From the NCBI GenBank assembly GCA_030431945.1, contig JAUIIF010000210.1:1-7470 (forward strand): a stretch of DNA of 7,470 nt, written 5' to 3'. Of the stretch, positions 6,233 to 7,470 are shown in pieces. Below the pieces are notes generated by a model, which made no database searches, was not told the origin of the DNA, and saw nothing but the letters and a program-made list of their open reading frames with translations. This DNA comes from Bacteroidia bacterium (GTDB lineage Bacteria > Bacteroidota > Bacteroidia > Chitinophagales > Saprospiraceae). The stretch's first letter is position 1. Every line of letters begins with the position of its first letter. A program made the position numbers and the translations under genes.

Positions 6233-7183
6233 ATGTTAAAAGTTTTATTCCGTCTAGGAATCTGCATTGTTGTTCTGTCCGGTCATCTGCCAGGTCAAAA
6301 GACCTGGGGCGGAGCCTATCTTTCTTTTGACATTGCCAACGACGTATTTTACCTGCCGATAAAGACCGACCAGTACTTTACCAGCGGGATCTCGCTTGAG
6401 GTTGGCCGGCGCGCCGTAGCCCGGTCCCCGTTCCGGGCCACCTCACGGGCGCAGAGCGCCCGGTACTGGCGTTTTACCCAGGATATTTTCACCCCGCAGG
6501 AAATTGAGGCGACGCAACTGGTTGCCAACGATCGTCCTTTTGCTTCCTACCTGATTGCCACCCGCGGGAAATGGTATGCCGACCGGATGCTGGGCCTGCG
6601 CCTCACGACGGAGTGGTCCTTCGGGGTACTCGGTAAATATTCCGGCGGCGGGCGGATGCAGAATGCTTTTCACGAAATGATCAATTTTGCCGAGCCCTTG
6701 CCCGGCTGGGTCAATGAGGTAAACCCTGACCTGATCATCAACTATCAGTTGTCCTTGCAACAACGGCTGGGCCGGGAGCGCTTCGGCGCCGTTACGGGGG
6801 TAGACCTTCGTCTGGGTTCCTTATTTACCGACATCAAACCAGGATTGAAAGTTTTCTGGCAAGCGCTCCGTCTCCGGGAGTCAAGGACGCTGCAGTTTGA
6901 GCTGACCGGAACGGTACGCCTCGTTGGCTACAACGCAACCCTGAGTGGAGGCTTGCTGAATCCCGACCTTCGCTACCGGGGGGTAATCCGCCCCCGGGCT
7001 ATTGTCGGGCAGGCAGGGCTTGATGGAATTGTCCACTTCGATGCCTGGCAATTGCGGGGAGGCCTGCGCCACCTGAGCTCCGAATTTGTCGGGGGGTGGA
7101 AGCACGCCTGGGCGTGGATCGGTATCCGGGTGCAGCCCGGATGGCAGACGCTTACTGCTTCCAGGCCGAATACCCTCCCTTGA
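6233..7183 (+). CDS. LpxR-family outer-membrane protein (lipid A deacylase-like, DUF2219)
   Basis: Resembles LpxR, an outer-membrane beta-barrel enzyme that removes the 3'-acyloxyacyl group of lipid A in a calcium-dependent reaction and so changes surface charge and immune recognition. The precursor has 316 residues, near the family size. Residues 1-22 look like a signal peptide. AND (Asn36-Asp37) followed by TDQYFTSG (Thr50/Ser51) matches the N-terminal active-site region, where LpxR has Asn-Asp and Thr/Ser. QDIFTPQEI and NDRPFASYL (residues 83-107) are family landmarks. GVLG followed by QNAFHEMI and PLPGW places His147 at the catalytic histidine. Alternating strand patterns continue to GIRVQPGW near residue 304; a 12-residue tail follows. 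Activity on lipid A in this organism is inferred. Its 3' end overlaps the opposite-strand rhodanese gene by 32 nt. Confidence 0.82.
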   Translation: MLKVLFRLGICIVVLSGHLPGQKTWGGAYLSFDIANDVFYLPIKTDQYFTSGISLEVGRRAVARSPFRATSRAQSARYWRFTQDIFTPQEIEATQLVANDRPFASYLIATRGKWYADRMLGLRLTTEWSFGVLGKYSGGGRMQNAFHEMINFAEPLPGWVNEVNPDLIINYQLSLQQRLGRERFGAVTGVDLRLGSLFTDIKPGLKVFWQALRLRESRTLQFELTGTVRLVGYNATLSGGLLNPDLRYRGVIRPRAIVGQAGLDGIVHFDAWQLRGGLRHLSSEFVGGWKHAWAWIGIRVQPGWQTLTASRPNTLP

Positions 7184-7470
7184 GGTTATACACTTTAGCA
7201 AAGCCTGCTTCATTAAGCAGCTCACAGGTGTTACCACTCCGCCCGCCGGAAGCACAATAAATCAGGTAGGTTTTATTCGGATCCAACTGCTGTAGCTGCT
7301 CCGCAAAATCAGCCCCCCGGTAATCCATTTCCAGGGCGCCTTCAATTTTTCCGGCAGCGATTTCGCCGGGGGTCCGTACGTCAATCAGGACCGTTTCCTC
7401 TCCACCGATCCGTTCCGCAAACTCGGCGGGGGAGAGATCTTCGTAAGTCGCCGCAGCAGCAGTGTTTCCG
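7152..7470 (-). CDS. Rhodanese-like domain protein, N-terminus outside window
   Basis: Single rhodanese domain, a sulfur-transfer fold using a persulfide on an active-site Cys. The - strand frame is open from base 7469 to a TAA at 7154-7152, giving 105 visible residues. Landmarks in order are LIDVRTPGEIAAGKIEGA (residues 28-45; the CH2A-type motif normally reads DVR..EF..GHI.GA), YLIYCASGGRSG with catalytic Cys72 in a CxxGGRS loop, and VYNLKGGYSAWKQ at the C-terminus, the classic G-G-x-x-W ending. His of the usual GHI is Lys here. The visible N-terminus, GNTAAAATYEDLSP, is an Ala-rich linker, and the base before it is compatible with a preceding Cys, so a periplasmic lipoprotein form is possible but unproven. 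It lies convergent to the LpxR-like gene. Confidence 0.92.
   Translation of the reverse strand, partial: GNTAAAATYEDLSPAEFAERIGGEETVLIDVRTPGEIAAGKIEGALEMDYRGADFAEQLQQLDPNKTYLIYCASGGRSGNTCELLNEAGFAKVYNLKGGYSAWKQ

Noticed and set aside
7086..7295. + strand frame running through the end of the LpxR-like gene and the rhodanese
   Set aside because: The LpxR-like frame and the antisense rhodanese, with its active-site Cys and GGxxW ending, explain the same DNA.

Overview
The window looks like a GC-rich member of the Bacteroidota, possibly a Lewinella/Saprospiraceae-type marine bacterium. The taxon is inferred from several signs: an S9B dipeptidyl peptidase with a short signal peptide ending in Ala-Gln, a TolC-type protein with the same kind of signal peptide, a CxxGGRS rhodanese, and no clear Shine-Dalgarno sequence before any of the visible starts. 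No mobile element, CRISPR array, tRNA or rRNA was seen.

Left part (1-3366), all on the + strand: the C-terminal third of an RND-family efflux pump (cut by the window edge), a strong stem-loop, a 5'(3')-deoxyribonucleotidase-like HAD phosphatase, a GtrA-family four-helix membrane protein overlapping it by 4 nt (ATGA), and a TolC-family outer-membrane efflux protein. The RND pump and TolC channel are probably partners in one tripartite export system. The phosphatase/GtrA pair sits between them and has no obvious part in efflux.

Middle (3367-5882): a convergent intergenic region with three stem-loops and an unexplained open stretch that continues the peptidase reading frame after its stop codon. 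It is followed by a complete secreted dipeptidyl peptidase IV-like serine peptidase on the - strand, with the triad and the amino-terminus-binding Glu pair intact.

Right part (5883-7470): a 350-base divergent intergenic region with inverted repeats but no convincing promoter. Next comes a + strand outer-membrane protein of the LpxR lipid A deacylase family (DUF2219). Last is a - strand rhodanese domain, cut at its N-terminus by the window end, whose 3' end overlaps the LpxR-like gene tail-to-tail by 32 nt.

Most products are envelope proteins: efflux, a small membrane protein, a secreted peptidase and a possible lipid A modifier. I see ordinary chromosomal housekeeping and envelope genes. I did not find a convincing new biological system; the findings are local curiosities.
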